In this document: one piece after another, positions 46,168 through 54,513 of the stretch
How positions within the stretch are numbered: the stretch's first letter is position 1
Layout: every line of letters begins with the position of its first letter
Assembly: GCF_008107725.1 (NCBI RefSeq)
Contig: NZ_VIRN01000037.1
Location: forward strand, 62,001-126,000
Direction: 5' to 3'
DNA length: 64,000 nucleotides
Source of the DNA: Marinobacter sp. BW6
GTDB lineage: Bacteria > Pseudomonadota > Gammaproteobacteria > Pseudomonadales > Oleiphilaceae
The notes under the pieces: model-generated
The model's input: only the letters and a program-made list of their open reading frames with translations
The model's database searches: none
What the model was told of the DNA's origin: nothing
Made by a program: the position numbers and the translations under genes

Positions 46168-47046
46168 TTGCAGACAACCCGAATCAAAGGACTGACCATC
46201 GCCGCCCTCGGCGTGCTTTTTATCGTCCCGGATGCGCTGCTTGTTAAAATCACCTCCGTGGATCCGGTGGTATTCCTGTTCTGGCGGGGCTTATTGCTGG
46301 CCATCAGTTTCTTTGTAATCAGCTGGGCCAGATACCGTTCCCGGCTGGTGCCTGAAATCCGGAAATGCGGCCGCAAGGGCCTGTTCTGCGCTGGTGCCTT
46401 TGCCATCAGCACCCTCGGATTCGTGGTAGGCATGAAGAACACGGCCGCCGGCAACGTGCTGGTGATCCTCAATACCGCGCCGGTGATCGCGGCGGTCATT
46501 GCCTGGGCGGTCTGGAAAGAAACCCTGCCTCTGCGAACCTGGGTGGTCATCCTGGTGTGCGTCACCGGCGCCACCTTCATGGCCGTGGGCGAATTTGGCA
46601 AGGGTGACCCGCTGGGACTGCTAATGGCAGTGGTTGCCGCCACGGCCCTGGCCTCTAACCTCAACGTCGCCCGCTCCAAACCCGAGAGCGATATGAGCGT
46701 CATGCTCATGTTCGGAGCTCTGGTGCTTGCCGGCGCAGCCGCCTTGCTGGGCGGAGCCCAGATGCCATCGGGCCGGGACTTCTTCTTTATCGCCCTGCTC
46801 TGCCTGGTATTCCTGCCTACCGCCTGCATTCTGATCCAGATTGGCCCCCGCTACATTCCTGCGGCGGAGGTCAGCCTTATGCTGCTTCTTGAGACCGTGC
46901 TCGGGTCCTTCCTTGTGTGGCTGTTCCTGGGCGAAGTGCCGCCAAAACTGAGCCTGGTGGGCGGTGTCATCGTGTTCTCGGCCCTGGCGGCGCATGGCTG
47001 GACGGAAGTCAGCCGATACCGAAAGGCGCGGCTGGCAGTTGATTAA
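46168..47046 (+). CDS. EamA/DMT-superfamily transporter
   Basis: A 292-residue inner-membrane carrier with about ten helices and two EamA repeats. The first repeat has VVFLFWRGLLLAISFFVISW and NTAAGNVLVILNTAPVIAAVIAW; the second has RYIPAAEVSLMLLLETVLGSFLVWLFLGE, the typical E.V hallmark. It opens with TTG at 46168. Members export amino acids or small metabolites; the substrate here cannot be told. Confidence 0.88.
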   Translation: MQTTRIKGLTIAALGVLFIVPDALLVKITSVDPVVFLFWRGLLLAISFFVISWARYRSRLVPEIRKCGRKGLFCAGAFAISTLGFVVGMKNTAAGNVLVILNTAPVIAAVIAWAVWKETLPLRTWVVILVCVTGATFMAVGEFGKGDPLGLLMAVVAATALASNLNVARSKPESDMSVMLMFGALVLAGAAALLGGAQMPSGRDFFFIALLCLVFLPTACILIQIGPRYIPAAEVSLMLLLETVLGSFLVWLFLGEVPPKLSLVGGVIVFSALAAHGWTEVSRYRKARLAVD

Positions 47047-47099
47047 CCCGGTTCCCGCGCGCGAAGATACGCGCTGATCAAAAACAAGGAACTGCAATC

Positions 47100-47903
47100 A
47101 TGACCACCGTACCCCAGCTCACCGACGCATTGCTCACCCTGGAAAACCGGGTAGCCACCCTCACCCTCAACCGTCACGACCTGCGCAATGCGCTCACAGG
47201 CTCAAACCTGATCGACGACATTGTGACCACAGCGGAATGGGTGAACCAGTGCGACGATGTGTCGGTACTGGTGATCACCGGAGCGGGCTCTGCGTTCAGC
47301 GCCGGCGGCAACATCCGCGACATGGCCAACCGCAGCGGCGATTTCGCCGGTGACGTGGCCGAATGCGCCGACCGCTATCGCAAAGGCATCCAGCGCATTC
47401 CCCTGGCCCTCCAGAATGTGGAAGTCCCTATCATCGCCGCCGTAAACGGTCCCGCCATTGGCGCAGGCTTCGATCTGGCCAACATGGCGGATATCCGCAT
47501 TGCCTCGGAAAACGCAAAGTTCGGCGAAACCTTTCTCAACCTCGGCATTATCCCCGGCGATGGTGGCGCCTGGTTCATGCAGCGCCTGATCGGCTATCAG
47601 CGCGCCTTCGAGCTCACACTTACCGGCCGGGTGATCGACGCGGCCGAGGCAAAGGAGCTTGGCATTGTTCTGGAAGTGGTATCAGCAGACGATCTGTTAA
47701 ATGCAGCCAGCGCCATGGCCAGCCGCATTGCCAGCCAACCGCCCAAAGCCACGCGGCTGACCAAACGCCTGATGAAGATGGCGCCGAGAATGGAACTGAA
47801 GGATTTTCTTGACGTGTGTGCGAACTTCCAGGGCATGTGCCATAACGAGCCGGAGCACTTGGAAGCGGTGAATAAAATGCTGGAGGCAATGTCGAAGAAA
47901 TAA
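47100..47903 (+). CDS. Enoyl-CoA hydratase/isomerase family protein
   Basis: A 267-residue crotonase-fold enzyme with both oxyanion-hole segments (VLVITGAGSAFSAGGNIRDM and AAVNGPAIGAGFDLANMADI) and the catalytic-glutamate region FLNLGIIPGDGGAWFMQRLIG. The C-terminus SHAIRED here as MCHNEPEHLEAVNKMLEAM matches crotonases whose last helix swaps between trimer units. It is the last chromosomal gene before the integrated element: its stop codon shares one base with the left attachment repeat. Confidence 0.88.
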   Translation: MTTVPQLTDALLTLENRVATLTLNRHDLRNALTGSNLIDDIVTTAEWVNQCDDVSVLVITGAGSAFSAGGNIRDMANRSGDFAGDVAECADRYRKGIQRIPLALQNVEVPIIAAVNGPAIGAGFDLANMADIRIASENAKFGETFLNLGIIPGDGGAWFMQRLIGYQRAFELTLTGRVIDAAEAKELGIVLEVVSADDLLNAASAMASRIASQPPKATRLTKRLMKMAPRMELKDFLDVCANFQGMCHNEPEHLEAVNKMLEAMSKK

Positions 47904-47959
47904 TGGTGCTCCGGGCCGGAATCGAACCGGCACGACCGTGAGGTCGAGAGATTTTAAGT
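47903..47959. repeat. Left attachment repeat (attL), copy of the tRNA-Leu 3' half
   Basis: These 57 bases are identical to 56035-56091, the 3' half of the tRNA-Leu(UAA) gene up to the anticodon loop. After 47959 the two copies diverge. There is no 5' half here, so it is a displaced tRNA fragment, marking one end of the inserted element. Confidence 0.92.
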
Positions 47960-48089
47960 TATTTGTGCCCTTCTTTTAAGAAATTGGATGACGTTTTAAT
48001 AAGCACAACAAAACAGTGTCTTATAGAAGCTTTCTCGAAATCTCTGTTTGCGGTTGTTTGAAGAAATCCGCTAGAATTTGACCGATTTT

Positions 48090-48116
48090 GTCTACATAGT
48101 GTCTACATGAAGACAC
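48090..48116. repeat. Left subterminal repeat (integrase arm-site candidate)
   Basis: GTCTACAT occurs twice with 11-base spacing (48090-48108). The same 19-base pattern recurs at 55962-55980 near the other end with one mismatch. The left copy also overlaps an inverted repeat, GTGTCT/AGACAC, at 48099-48116. Paired sites at both ends of an element are typical of integrase arm-type binding sites. Confidence 0.6.
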
Positions 48117-48131
48117 AAGAGACTTTCGACG

Positions 48132-49352
48132 ATGTCTAGCGGAGGCGCATCAGTGAGGATCACAAAGGGTTTCGTGGATAAGGTTCCCTTGCCCGAGGTT
48201 GGCAAGAATGGGGAAGGCACCCAAGCCTTTTATCGGGACTCAGCCATCGCGGGGTTTGGTCTGCGCGTGACCAGTGGCGGGGCCAAATCCTTCATCGTCG
48301 AAAAGCGGATCGACGGTCGCGTCAAACGTAAAACGCTGGGCCGCTATGGCAACTTGACCGTCGAGCAGGCGCGAAAGGAGGCAATGAAGTTTTTGGGCAA
48401 GGTCGCCAGTGGCGGTGATCCGATTCGAGAAGTCAGTGAGAAACGCGCCCAACGCATTTCCCTCAAGGAAGCCTTTGACGATTACCTGGCTACACGGAAA
48501 AGCCTCAAACCGAACACGCTGAACGACTACCAACGCTCCATGCGGGAGATGTTCAAAGACTGGCAGAGCAAGGCGCTCAAGGATATCAGCCGGGATATGG
48601 TGCTGAGTCGCCATGCGGAATACGGACAGCGCAGCCCTGCTCGGGCTGATAATGGGATGCGGATTCTACGGGCGGTGTTCAATCACGCCTTGCAACGTTA
48701 TCAGGACGCCTCCGGCAAACCCTTTCTGGTGGCAAACCCTGTCGATGTTCTGAGCCATCAGCGAGCTTGGTACAAGGTGGAGAGCCGGCAAAGTCTGATC
48801 AAAGATCACCAGCTCAAAGCCTGGTATGACGCCACCATGCAGTTGAACAGGCAAACCACGCGGGATTACCTGCATCTGGTACTGCTCACCGGCCTGCGTC
48901 GCACCGAAGCGGCAACCCTCACCTGGGCCCAGGTGGACTTCAAAGAAAAGACCCTGACCATTACCGATACCAAGAACGGGCGCGTGCATCGCCTGCCTTT
49001 CAGCACCGCCATCGAAGCGTTGCTAGAACGGCGATTCAAAGACCAAGAAAGCCCGTATGTGTTTCCAAGCGATTCGGAGCGTGGGCACCTCTCAGAGCCC
49101 CGCACCGCGATCAAGCGCGTCTGCGACCTGTCCGGTGTGACGTTCACCCTGCACGACCTGAGGCGAACTTTCGCCACCGCTGCTGAACGGCTGGATATTC
49201 CAGCGTATGCGCTCAAGCGGCTGATGAATCACAAGGACCCGAACGACGTGACTGACGGTTACATTATTTTTGATGTGGAGCGACTGCGCGTGCCTATGCA
49301 AAAGATCACTGATTTTTTTGAAACCCAATTCGAAGTGAAGAGCAATGTTTGA
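48132..49352 (+). CDS. int: Tyrosine recombinase/integrase, P4 type
   Basis: A 406-residue integrase that would insert and excise the element at tRNA-Leu. The N-terminal DUF4102-type domain (ITKGFVDKVPLPEVGK, IAGFGLRVTSGGAKSF) is followed by a core-binding domain and the catalytic domain with Arg256 (TGLRRTEA), His341 and Arg344 (HDLRRTFAT), His367 (LMNHK) and Tyr377 (DGYIIF), so all key residues are present. It is encoded 173 bases from attL, at the end away from the restored tRNA. The next gene overlaps its stop by 8 bases. Confidence 0.95.
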   Translation: MSSGGASVRITKGFVDKVPLPEVGKNGEGTQAFYRDSAIAGFGLRVTSGGAKSFIVEKRIDGRVKRKTLGRYGNLTVEQARKEAMKFLGKVASGGDPIREVSEKRAQRISLKEAFDDYLATRKSLKPNTLNDYQRSMREMFKDWQSKALKDISRDMVLSRHAEYGQRSPARADNGMRILRAVFNHALQRYQDASGKPFLVANPVDVLSHQRAWYKVESRQSLIKDHQLKAWYDATMQLNRQTTRDYLHLVLLTGLRRTEAATLTWAQVDFKEKTLTITDTKNGRVHRLPFSTAIEALLERRFKDQESPYVFPSDSERGHLSEPRTAIKRVCDLSGVTFTLHDLRRTFATAAERLDIPAYALKRLMNHKDPNDVTDGYIIFDVERLRVPMQKITDFFETQFEVKSNV

Positions 49353-50133
49353 TCCCGAGATTATCAGCCGTTATCCGGTGAAGGAGTCAGTCGAAACGAT
49401 TCTGTCACGCTTCAACCGGACCGCTCCTTACAGCCTCGACTATGAGTTTGTGATCAGCCAGGCCCAAACGCGCCTCGCCAATCGATCTAAGCGAGAGCTG
49501 ACGGCCGGAGCTATCCACCTGAGAAAACTACTTGCTCGAGCGGAGGAAACGGAGCAAGAGCAAATTATGGAAAAGATGAGGGCTGGCGAACAAAACATCT
49601 TTCAGACCGATCCCTCGAAATTTTCGGCCTTCTTCCAGGAGTTTGATCTTGATGATCAATCTGATTTCCCCAATGCCAGTCCGACGGATTACTTCGCTAT
49701 CCTCGTCTTGGTCTACGCGCTCGAATCCCTCGAACTACAGCTTCAGGTTGAGTCTTGGGAGGCTCAAAAAGATAGTCTAGATCCGATCCAAGCGCTAAGA
49801 CTGCCGGGCCTTCAAGTAGCATCTGGCGAACGGCTCCAAAGCGCTGTTGGCCTGATAAACTTTATCGAAGGCATCGAGTTTGAGGCGATTTTTCGCAGAA
49901 AGATCGCCAAAGGAGCAAACCGAGCAAAAAACCGAGCCTATCAGAATCTCAAACAGAAAATTTTTGATTTTATTGACTCGGAGTGCCAAGAATTATCAAG
50001 TCGAAAAGCGGCCCAAGTTGCATATCTGCAGTTCAAGGATCAGGTGTCTTCTACCCTGAATTCTGATGACCCAGAACATCAGATCGCCAAATGGATTGGC
50101 ACTCACCGGAAAGGAACCAAGAAACCAAAATGA
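49345..50133 (+). CDS. Cargo protein of unknown function, overlaps integrase
   Basis: A 262-residue soluble, mostly helical, charged protein with no family I recognise. Visible segments are TAGAIHLRKLLARAEETEQEQIMEKMRAG, a central acidic stretch (FFQEFDLDDQSDFPNASPTDYFAILVLVYALESLEL) and a basic C-terminal helix (KIAKGANRAKNRAYQNLKQK). Its start overlaps int by 8 bases and its stop overlaps the next start (ATGA), so int, this gene and the HEPN-LOTUS gene form one translational unit. It may be the partner of the next protein. Confidence 0.6.
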   Translation: MFDPEIISRYPVKESVETILSRFNRTAPYSLDYEFVISQAQTRLANRSKRELTAGAIHLRKLLARAEETEQEQIMEKMRAGEQNIFQTDPSKFSAFFQEFDLDDQSDFPNASPTDYFAILVLVYALESLELQLQVESWEAQKDSLDPIQALRLPGLQVASGERLQSAVGLINFIEGIEFEAIFRRKIAKGANRAKNRAYQNLKQKIFDFIDSECQELSSRKAAQVAYLQFKDQVSSTLNSDDPEHQIAKWIGTHRKGTKKPK

Positions 50134-50996
50134 GCCAGAACGAGGACGGGGAATTCATTGAGATTCGGCGCGAAGTGATCGAGCTAATGGGTCGATGCAT
50201 TTTGAATCTTCAGAAATATGAGCTTGGCATGAAGCAGTTCCTGGCAACCTCAGAAATAAGCGGCAATGCCTCGAAAGGACTTTCAAACCTTGCTCAAAGG
50301 CGGAAACGCTATTCCGGCAGAACCTTGGGGCAACTAATCGGAGAGTTCACTGGGGACTATGTCTCACCAGATACCCAGCAAGACCGAAATGAGGAATTAG
50401 ACAGCGGTAAAATTGGAGATTCATCGGCAGAAGCCATTTCGTTTCAAATGCGATTTTCCGTTCGGTTAAGCGAAGAAAAGCATGCAGAGCTAACCGAAAA
50501 CCTACGTGAGTTAGTCACCCTGCGCAACGATTTGGTCCACCACTTTCTCTCCAGACATCCGCTTTCGGACCTAGCAGACTGCATAGCCGCTAAGAAATAT
50601 CTGATTGAATCATTGGAGCTCATCAATCATCACATCAAACAGCTCCATGAGTTTGGTTCCAATCGTGAGTCAATGAAAGAGAGTCTTGCTACGTTTCTAA
50701 AATCGGAAGATTTTAGCCACTTTATCACTTACGGATTCTCCCCAGGCCAACCTATAGACTGGGCACAAACTCCGGTCGTTGGCCATCTCAAAGCAGCCGA
50801 AATTGAACTACAAAATGAGGGCTGGACTGAACTCTTCAGTGCTATCAACTGGATTAGATCCCAGGCACCGCACCTTTCACCTAAGCCTTATCAATGCCGC
50901 TCGTGGAGAGCGTTACTCCGTGCCTCTTCGTTATTTGAGATCCGCAAAGAGCAACTCGAAAACGGCACCACAAAAGTCCTGTATCGAAGTCTCTAA
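50130..50996 (+). CDS. HEPN-like plus OST-HTH/LOTUS domain protein
   Basis: A 288-residue protein. The start at 50130 (MSQNEDGEF) sits in an ATGA overlap with the previous gene. The N-terminal helical part has a HEPN-type motif, TLRNDLVHHF, with R132 and H137 (R-x4-H), the active site in many HEPN RNases. The C-terminal 65 residues match OST-HTH/LOTUS: EGWTELFSAINWIRSQAPHL, then SPKPYQCRSWRALLRASSLFEIRKE. OST-HTH domains bind RNA. An RNA-targeting role, possibly in defence or copy control, is inference. Another reading is a plain regulatory RNA-binding protein whose RxxxxH is not catalytic. Confidence 0.65.
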   Translation: MSQNEDGEFIEIRREVIELMGRCILNLQKYELGMKQFLATSEISGNASKGLSNLAQRRKRYSGRTLGQLIGEFTGDYVSPDTQQDRNEELDSGKIGDSSAEAISFQMRFSVRLSEEKHAELTENLRELVTLRNDLVHHFLSRHPLSDLADCIAAKKYLIESLELINHHIKQLHEFGSNRESMKESLATFLKSEDFSHFITYGFSPGQPIDWAQTPVVGHLKAAEIELQNEGWTELFSAINWIRSQAPHLSPKPYQCRSWRALLRASSLFEIRKEQLENGTTKVLYRSL

Positions 50997-50998
50997 AA

Positions 50999-51048
50999 AT
51001 ACCCCTGCAATGCAAAAGTATACCCCTCCTATGCACAGGTATACCTCT
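50999..51048. repeat. Iteron-like 21-bp tandem repeats upstream of alpA
   Basis: ATACCCCT begins at 50999 and 51020, and ATACCTCT at 51041, a spacing of exactly 21 bases each. The units also share ATGCA in the middle, and end in AGT or GGT. That equals two helical turns, so a protein would bind on one face of the DNA. They lie 70 bases before the AlpA-like gene, in the gap after the HEPN-LOTUS gene. They are candidates for regulator, excision or replication-initiator binding. Confidence 0.65.
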
Positions 51049-51118
51049 GCCTAGGAGCGCCATTCCCCATTTAGCGGTCGATCTCTAAAACTACAGCCAT
51101 ATCAGATGGAGAAACGAT

Positions 51119-51322
51119 ATGGCTATGACAGACAGACTATTAAATACGAAGGAAGCAGCTCAGTTTTTGGGCGTAAGCAAAGCCTTTCTGGAGAGAGATC
51201 GTTGGGCCGGTGCCCGCGTCCCCTTTATCAAAGTGGGCAGTCGAGCGGTTCGTTATCGGCTGAGCGACCTGAACGACTACATCGAAAAACAGGTTCGACT
51301 CTCAACGTCCCAGGTGGCGTGA
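51119..51322 (+). CDS. AlpA-family helix-turn-helix regulator/excisionase-like
   Basis: A 67-residue protein of the AlpA/MerR-like HTH type: LLNTKEAAQFLGVSKAFLERDRWAG (the DNA-binding helices), followed by PFIKVGSRAVRYRLSDLNDYIE. Such proteins regulate or excise integrative elements. A ribosome site, GATGGAGAAACG, precedes the ATG. The iteron-like repeats lie directly upstream and may be its own operator. Confidence 0.88.
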   Translation: MAMTDRLLNTKEAAQFLGVSKAFLERDRWAGARVPFIKVGSRAVRYRLSDLNDYIEKQVRLSTSQVA

Positions 51323-51372
51323 TGGGCGACCTTGATCGAGTTCTTATGGTGAACGGTCAACCTGCCCCTATT

Positions 51373-51570
51373 AGGTTCAGGTGCTCAGGTTCGGCAGGTT
51401 CACCCCAGGCGTACCAAAGGGTTCGACTCAGGGGGTGTACCTGGTCAGTGAACCTCTTGATAGGTCAAAAAGCCGTTAACGACCTACACAGACGGTCTCA
51501 GCCCGTTACGTTAACGGTTTACCCACCTTCCCATCTGACCGTTACGTTAACGGTCCGGAACCGTTACGGG
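51373..51570. other. Candidate replication origin: clustered repeats and palindromes
   Basis: The gap between the AlpA-like gene and rep is dense in short repeats. AGGTTC occurs at 51373, 51387 and 51396, with GGGTTC at 51419 and the inverted GTGAACCT near 51449. CCGTTACGTTAACGGT occurs twice (51503-51518, 51539-51554), with half copies CCGTTAAC (51473) and CCGTTACGG (51561). GTTAAC is the palindromic centre. The position just ahead of an HUH replication gene makes it a good origin or Rep-operator candidate. Confidence 0.6.
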
Positions 51571-51578
51571 AGGGTTCA

Positions 51579-53366
51579 ATGACCTCCCCTAACCAACGAG
51601 ATTTTCGTTACTACCGGACCGAGGGCCGCCTTTACACCATCGGTACCCGCCAAACCCGAATGGCTGTTACGGATTTTCGGCGACGGCTCCCCCAGGTATT
51701 TCCCAAGCTTGAACCTCGTTTGTACCTAATAGGTCAAGAACAAGGATGCACTGCCTTGGAGATGGCTCTTGAGAATCTGGTTGCCAAACTCCAGCGCCGA
51801 GACCTCAAGTTTACGGTGGACGATGCCCAGATCATCGATTTTGCAAAAGCCAAGTCCAAAGCCTGCGGAGAAATCAGCGCCCGTATTAGAGACCCAGGCA
51901 AAGCCCTGGACGTCATTGCCAAACTTCTTTTTCGTTATGGCTTTCAGCTCCCCAAGGGCGTCACCGACAAAAGCCGAATCGAAAGAACTAAAGATGAACG
52001 TTGGTGGCGGCGGCTGGTAAGGAAAGAACAAAAACAAGTTCTCGATAATGTAGCTCGTGAGTACGGACTCGTCTCAAAACAGAAAGGCATCTACGTCTCA
52101 GACTGGGGGCTCAAGCTTCACCAGGAACAGCTCACTCGAAACCACTCGCTGCTTGAGGAGATGATTGCGGTCAACGATCAGTGCCAGGAATACACCCTCG
52201 CGGAATTGGCCTTGTTATCTGTCAGCAACCCTTACGTTCGCAGATCAGAACTCATCGTTCGCGCGTCCGGCTTCGAGACCATTGCGCGGCAACTGGATCA
52301 CGAAGGAGTGTTCTTAACCCTCACAACCCCCAGCAAATACCATCCCGTCAAAGCTACTGGTGTGGCTAATCCGAAATATAACGGTTCTACTCCGAGGGAA
52401 GCGCAACACTACCTGATAGAACTTTGGGCACAGATTCGCGCCCAGTTAGATAGAGAAAAGATTCGCACCTATGGGTTTCGGATCACCGAACCACACCATG
52501 ATGGGACGCCCCACTGGCATCTGATGCTGTTTGTTGACCCCAGCAAGAAAAAACGCCTGGTTGAGATCATGCGTGAGTACGCTCTTCGTGAAGACGGCGA
52601 TGAACCAGGCGCTGACGAAGCCAGGTTTCAGGCGGTGGATATCGATTATGAACGGGGTTCCGCAACCGGCTACATCGTGAAGTACATCTGCAAGAACATC
52701 GACGGAGAGTTTCAAGAAGACGGCAACGACGCTGAAGACTGGTATGGGAACCTGACAAAGAATGTTGCCCCTCGTGTTCGTGCCTGGGCAAGCATTCACG
52801 GTATTCGCCAGTTTCAACAGATCGGTGGGCCACCCGTAACGGTCTGGCGTGAACTCCGTCGACTTGAGTCTGCTAATGATGAATTGGTCGAGGAAGCTCG
52901 TCAGGCAGCGGATAAAAGTGACTGGGCCGGTTTTATCGAGGCCATGAATGGCCCATGCGCCAGGCGCGTAGACCATCCCATCAAAACCGCGAAGTGGCTT
53001 GAAGTGGATCAAGGCACTGGTGAATACCTTGATTGCCCCGTTAACGAATACGGAGAGCCATCAAAAGGCAAACTGTTCGGTCTTTACGCCCAAGGACGGT
53101 ACTGGCTAACGAGGTGTTTCAGATGGGAAGTAAGACGACCGAATGAACCTAAGAGCGGAACCGAAACGACTAACGAATCTTGGCTCAAGCGCCTTTTACG
53201 ACTGACCCAGGTCAGGGAAGTGACAAAAGCGGAAATCGACGCACTACCTGCCGATACCGCTTATACGTGGGAGAAACTGAGCAGTGAGGTTCACCCGCCA
53301 CCTTGGAGTTCTGTCAATAACTGTACTCAGGCACCAAATAACCGCTTCACGTTAAGTCCTTTGTGA
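51579..53366 (+). CDS. HUH replication endonuclease, phage P2 gpA-like
   Basis: A 595-residue rolling-circle initiator. The HUH motif is in PHHDGTPHWHLMLFVD (His-x-His near 312-314), and YIVKYICKN near residues 365-372 gives two tyrosines three residues apart, as in phiX174 A and P2 A, where they cut and rejoin the origin. An N-terminal helical domain of about 200 residues precedes it, and DEPGADEARFQAVDIDYERGSATG lies between the motifs. Ribosome site GGGAGGG. It shows the element can replicate after excision. The 3' end overlaps the convergent membrane-protein gene by 40 bases. Confidence 0.93.
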   Translation: MTSPNQRDFRYYRTEGRLYTIGTRQTRMAVTDFRRRLPQVFPKLEPRLYLIGQEQGCTALEMALENLVAKLQRRDLKFTVDDAQIIDFAKAKSKACGEISARIRDPGKALDVIAKLLFRYGFQLPKGVTDKSRIERTKDERWWRRLVRKEQKQVLDNVAREYGLVSKQKGIYVSDWGLKLHQEQLTRNHSLLEEMIAVNDQCQEYTLAELALLSVSNPYVRRSELIVRASGFETIARQLDHEGVFLTLTTPSKYHPVKATGVANPKYNGSTPREAQHYLIELWAQIRAQLDREKIRTYGFRITEPHHDGTPHWHLMLFVDPSKKKRLVEIMREYALREDGDEPGADEARFQAVDIDYERGSATGYIVKYICKNIDGEFQEDGNDAEDWYGNLTKNVAPRVRAWASIHGIRQFQQIGGPPVTVWRELRRLESANDELVEEARQAADKSDWAGFIEAMNGPCARRVDHPIKTAKWLEVDQGTGEYLDCPVNEYGEPSKGKLFGLYAQGRYWLTRCFRWEVRRPNEPKSGTETTNESWLKRLLRLTQVREVTKAEIDALPADTAYTWEKLSSEVHPPPWSSVNNCTQAPNNRFTLSPL

Positions 53367-54184
53367 GTCTGAATGAGCTCGTAGAGCATAGACTTATAAC
53401 AGTTAAAAAATGGATCACCTGCAGTGTAGTTGTTTCCCGAGCTTGGATTTGCACTGTAAACCTGCGTAGGCATAGACCGAGTGGCTACGGCAATTGAAAG
53501 TTCGTCCAATAACTCTTCCAAGGCGGCCATCAAATCGTCCGATATAACATCGGCAATACTAATGCTATACCTCAATTCATCAAGAGATTTTATTAACTCG
53601 TCTATTTCGACTGCCTTCAGACTTTTGAGATCCTGATATCGAAACTTATTATTGAGAATTTTTTCTTCGATTGGTTCGATAGCTCGAGGTATGATGACTT
53701 CCCTAAGCCAAAAATCATCGATTATCGATTTTGCCTTATCCTCTGATCTATGGACAAAGGTAAAAATCAGGTTGCATACGGCTATCACGAAGCCTAGCAC
53801 ACCAGAACCTATGAGGAATTTCTGGTAGGTAGGCATACTACTTTCTTTACTCTGATTAGCGATGACAGATTTAAGTGTATTGTTAATATCCTCTAGCGCC
53901 TGCCGCTCAGGACTGTCCAAGTCAGTTAGACCATCAGATTCTGTTGGTTTTAGTTTGGAAGCAGACGGTTCTTCTTGCTCAGATGTGTTTTTCGATCCGC
54001 TGCCAAGAACAGGGCTATCGTCTTCCCTCGAGCCAACGATCTGATTGTCAAACTTCTCGATAGGGCCAGCCGACATCTCGTTTTGTAAATTATTATCTGT
54101 ACTCGAGGGTTCTGCCGATATTGCTACGGTCGGACCAGCGAGAAGAAATATGGTTATAATGCACTTCGATAGAAATTGAAGCAT
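53327..54184 (-). CDS. Single-pass membrane protein of the GHKL-STAS module
   Basis: A 285-residue protein with a signal peptide (MLQFLSKCIITIFLLAGPTVA), a Ser-, Glu- and Asp-rich stretch to about residue 110, one membrane helix (FLIGSGVLGFVIAVCNLIFTFV, near 125-146) and a helical cytoplasmic domain (IPRAIEPIEEKILNNKFRYQDL). Topology would be periplasmic N-part and cytosolic C-part. I recognise no family. It follows the STAS-like gene by 2 bases, so it is the third gene of one operon. AT-rich codon use differs from the chromosome. It may be a sensor or effector for the two cytosolic partners. Confidence 0.6.
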   Translation of the reverse strand: MLQFLSKCIITIFLLAGPTVAISAEPSSTDNNLQNEMSAGPIEKFDNQIVGSREDDSPVLGSGSKNTSEQEEPSASKLKPTESDGLTDLDSPERQALEDINNTLKSVIANQSKESSMPTYQKFLIGSGVLGFVIAVCNLIFTFVHRSEDKAKSIIDDFWLREVIIPRAIEPIEEKILNNKFRYQDLKSLKAVEIDELIKSLDELRYSISIADVISDDLMAALEELLDELSIAVATRSMPTQVYSANPSSGNNYTAGDPFFNCYKSMLYELIQTHKGLNVKRLFGA

Positions 54185-54186
54185 TT

Positions 54187-54513
54187 TTATAGCCCGTAAT
54201 TGCTCGAACCGAGTGAGCGTTTTACCGCAACTTGAAGTTGTTCCTTGAACCTTTCATCTACCTTACTTATGTCGACATAATTGAAAAATTTCTTAAAATC
54301 GCCAATATTCTGTACGTCGCGGCCAAATAGGCCCAAGAAAAAGGAACTATTTATCGATATGGTGTCATTTGGAACAAGGAAAACAAGTATATTTTCTTTC
54401 GGACTGTATTGATCAAGCTTGAAATGCTTTCGCGCAGCCTGTCCATTCGAACGGCCAACAAAAACCCTGCCTGTCAATTTCTTTAGATCAATATTGACTA
54501 CTTTTTTAGTCAT
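54187..54513 (-). CDS. STAS-like (DUF4325-type) protein
   Basis: A 108-residue protein that resembles the STAS-like DUF4325 family, with a short N-terminal strand set (KKVVNIDLKKLTGRVFVGRS) and the segment DTISINSSFFLGLFGRDV in place of the STAS phosphoserine loop. In this family, STAS-like proteins are encoded beside GHKL ATPases, as anti-sigma-factor antagonists are beside their kinases. Here the start overlaps the ATPase stop by 4 bases (ATGA). The serines in SINSS are candidate phosphorylation sites (inference). Confidence 0.65.
   Translation of the reverse strand: MTKKVVNIDLKKLTGRVFVGRSNGQAARKHFKLDQYSPKENILVFLVPNDTISINSSFFLGLFGRDVQNIGDFKKFFNYVDISKVDERFKEQLQVAVKRSLGSSNYGL

Noticed and set aside
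45007..47903. The two crotonase-family genes as one beta-oxidation operon
   Set aside because: They lie on opposite strands and are separated by an EamA transporter and a small membrane protein.
47903..47959. A second tRNA-Leu gene at the left end of the element
   Set aside because: Only the 3' half to the anticodon loop is present; the sequence then diverges and cannot form the D arm or acceptor pair. It is an attachment repeat.
50999..51048. CRISPR array
   Set aside because: Unit and spacing are constant at 21 bases with no variable spacers; there are no cas genes in the window.
51106..51582. Open frame of 158 codons overlapping the AlpA-like gene in another frame
   Set aside because: The AlpA frame has a ribosome site and a clear HTH domain; the other frame reads through the repeat-rich gap and is low-complexity.
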